DNA of 64,000 nucleotides, taken from Spirometra erinaceieuropaei (lineage: Eukaryota; Platyhelminthes; Cestoda; Diphyllobothriidea; Diphyllobothriidae). Made by a program: the position numbers and the translations under genes. The stretch is from positions 572,659-636,658 of the forward strand of contig CACRXP010000186.1 of NCBI GenBank assembly GCA_902702965.1. The letters are read 5' to 3'. Position 1 is the first letter of the stretch, and every line of letters starts with the position of its first letter. The notes under the pieces were generated by a model, which was given only the letters and a program-made list of their open reading frames with translations, made no database searches and was not told the origin of the DNA. Positions 63,705 to 64,000 of the stretch are shown one piece after another.

Positions 63705-64000
63705 TCAGCAATGCTGAAAGTTAAAAAAGTAGCGGTAAGTGTGAGCCAGGCGCAAACTGCTGCCGCTGAAACAATCATTATTATATGTACAGTAGGTTCT
63801 CAAAAAATGAGAATCTAGTCTGCATTTAAAGGATTTGACACTTTCAGAAAGAACGACGGCATCAGGGAGTCCATTCCATACCCCGATGACCCTGTGAGAG
63901 AAGGCGTTCCGTCGGACGTCCGAATGAGCCCGCTTCCTTTGCAGTTTGAAGGGATGACCACGCAGACGGTCAGTCCCGGCCAATTCAAAGAATTCATTAA
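63705..64000 (-). pseudogene. LINE reverse transcriptase C-terminus (CR1/Jockey-like)
   Basis: LRGHPFKLQRKRAHSDVRRNAFSHRVIGVWNGLPDAVVLSESVKSFKCRLDSHF is the typical end of CR1-like LINE polyproteins (RxxFSxRVxxxWNxLPxxVVxAxSVxxFKxxLD). It is open from the right window edge to the stop at 63705, so the copy may extend further. The downstream 3' UTR is not recognised. A different lineage from the LINE at 17 and 46 kb. Confidence 0.88.

Overview
This is a eukaryotic, almost gene-free window packed with layers of decayed transposable elements. The best inference for the source is a flatworm, most likely a diphyllobothriidean tapeworm (Spirometra/Schistocephalus type). The grounds are: Penelope-like elements (PLEs) with GIY-YIG endonuclease domains, an endonuclease-RT LINE whose linker and C-terminus resemble those of tapeworm LINEs as I remember them, Tc1-like transposons, tRNA-derived SINEs, degenerate TTAGGG-type arrays, and no bacterial-style operons. 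The genus is not proven by the sequence. There is one assembly gap of 62 N at 19503-19564. I found no intact host gene; one possible host exon lies at 35015-35400 (minus).

Layout. 0-4.4 kb: a minus-strand PLE remnant, then a three-copy ~0.5 kb repeat. 4.4-8.6 kb: two convergent dead Tc1-like transposons and foldback DNA elements. 8.6-13.7 kb: low-information sequence with a 330-bp direct repeat. 13.7-15.4 kb: a palindromic hammerhead-ribozyme element followed by a PLE with its own ribozyme. 15.8-18.2 kb: a 1.5-kb Tc1-related element and a LINE relic. 20-23.8 kb: a tandem segmental duplication and inverted SINEs. 24.6-29.5 kb: decayed DNA elements, including an inverted partner of the 15.8-kb element. 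29.5-33.1 kb: no recognisable gene. 33.1-38.4 kb: SINEs, a PLE between long direct repeats, a ~1-kb long-terminal-inverted-repeat element, and another PLE plus ribozyme. 39-42.8 kb: SINE cluster, (CAT)n array, long-IR element. 44.3-50.5 kb: second palindromic hammerhead element, a DDE transposase relic cut by a telomere-like TIR element, LINE relic, long-IR element, third Tc1-like copy carrying a second telomere-like TIR element. 50.5-57.5 kb: GTA microsatellite, inverted SINEs, ~550-bp tandem repeats. 57.5-61.7 kb: one long-IR DNA element invaded by a SINE (itself split by a PLE) and by a second, well-preserved PLE with an intact-looking hammerhead. 61.7-64 kb: a second tRNA-derived repeat family, a divergent RT relic and a LINE C-terminus.

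How the parts relate. Eight hammerhead-ribozyme motifs (CUGANGA core, 6-bp stem II, GAA, palindromic ACGU/AGCU stem III, C cleavage site) occur downstream of PLE ORFs or at both ends of two ORF-less palindromic elements. In all eight an AATAAA hexamer starts exactly five nucleotides after the predicted cleavage site. The ORF-less elements (539 and 594 bp) are each flanked by a perfect 12-bp target-site duplication, so they look like a non-autonomous family mobilised by the PLEs. Likewise the ~1-kb and ~1.5-kb TIR elements share CAGT...ACTG ends, TA target duplications and subterminal motifs with the Tc1-like transposase copies and look like their non-autonomous derivatives.
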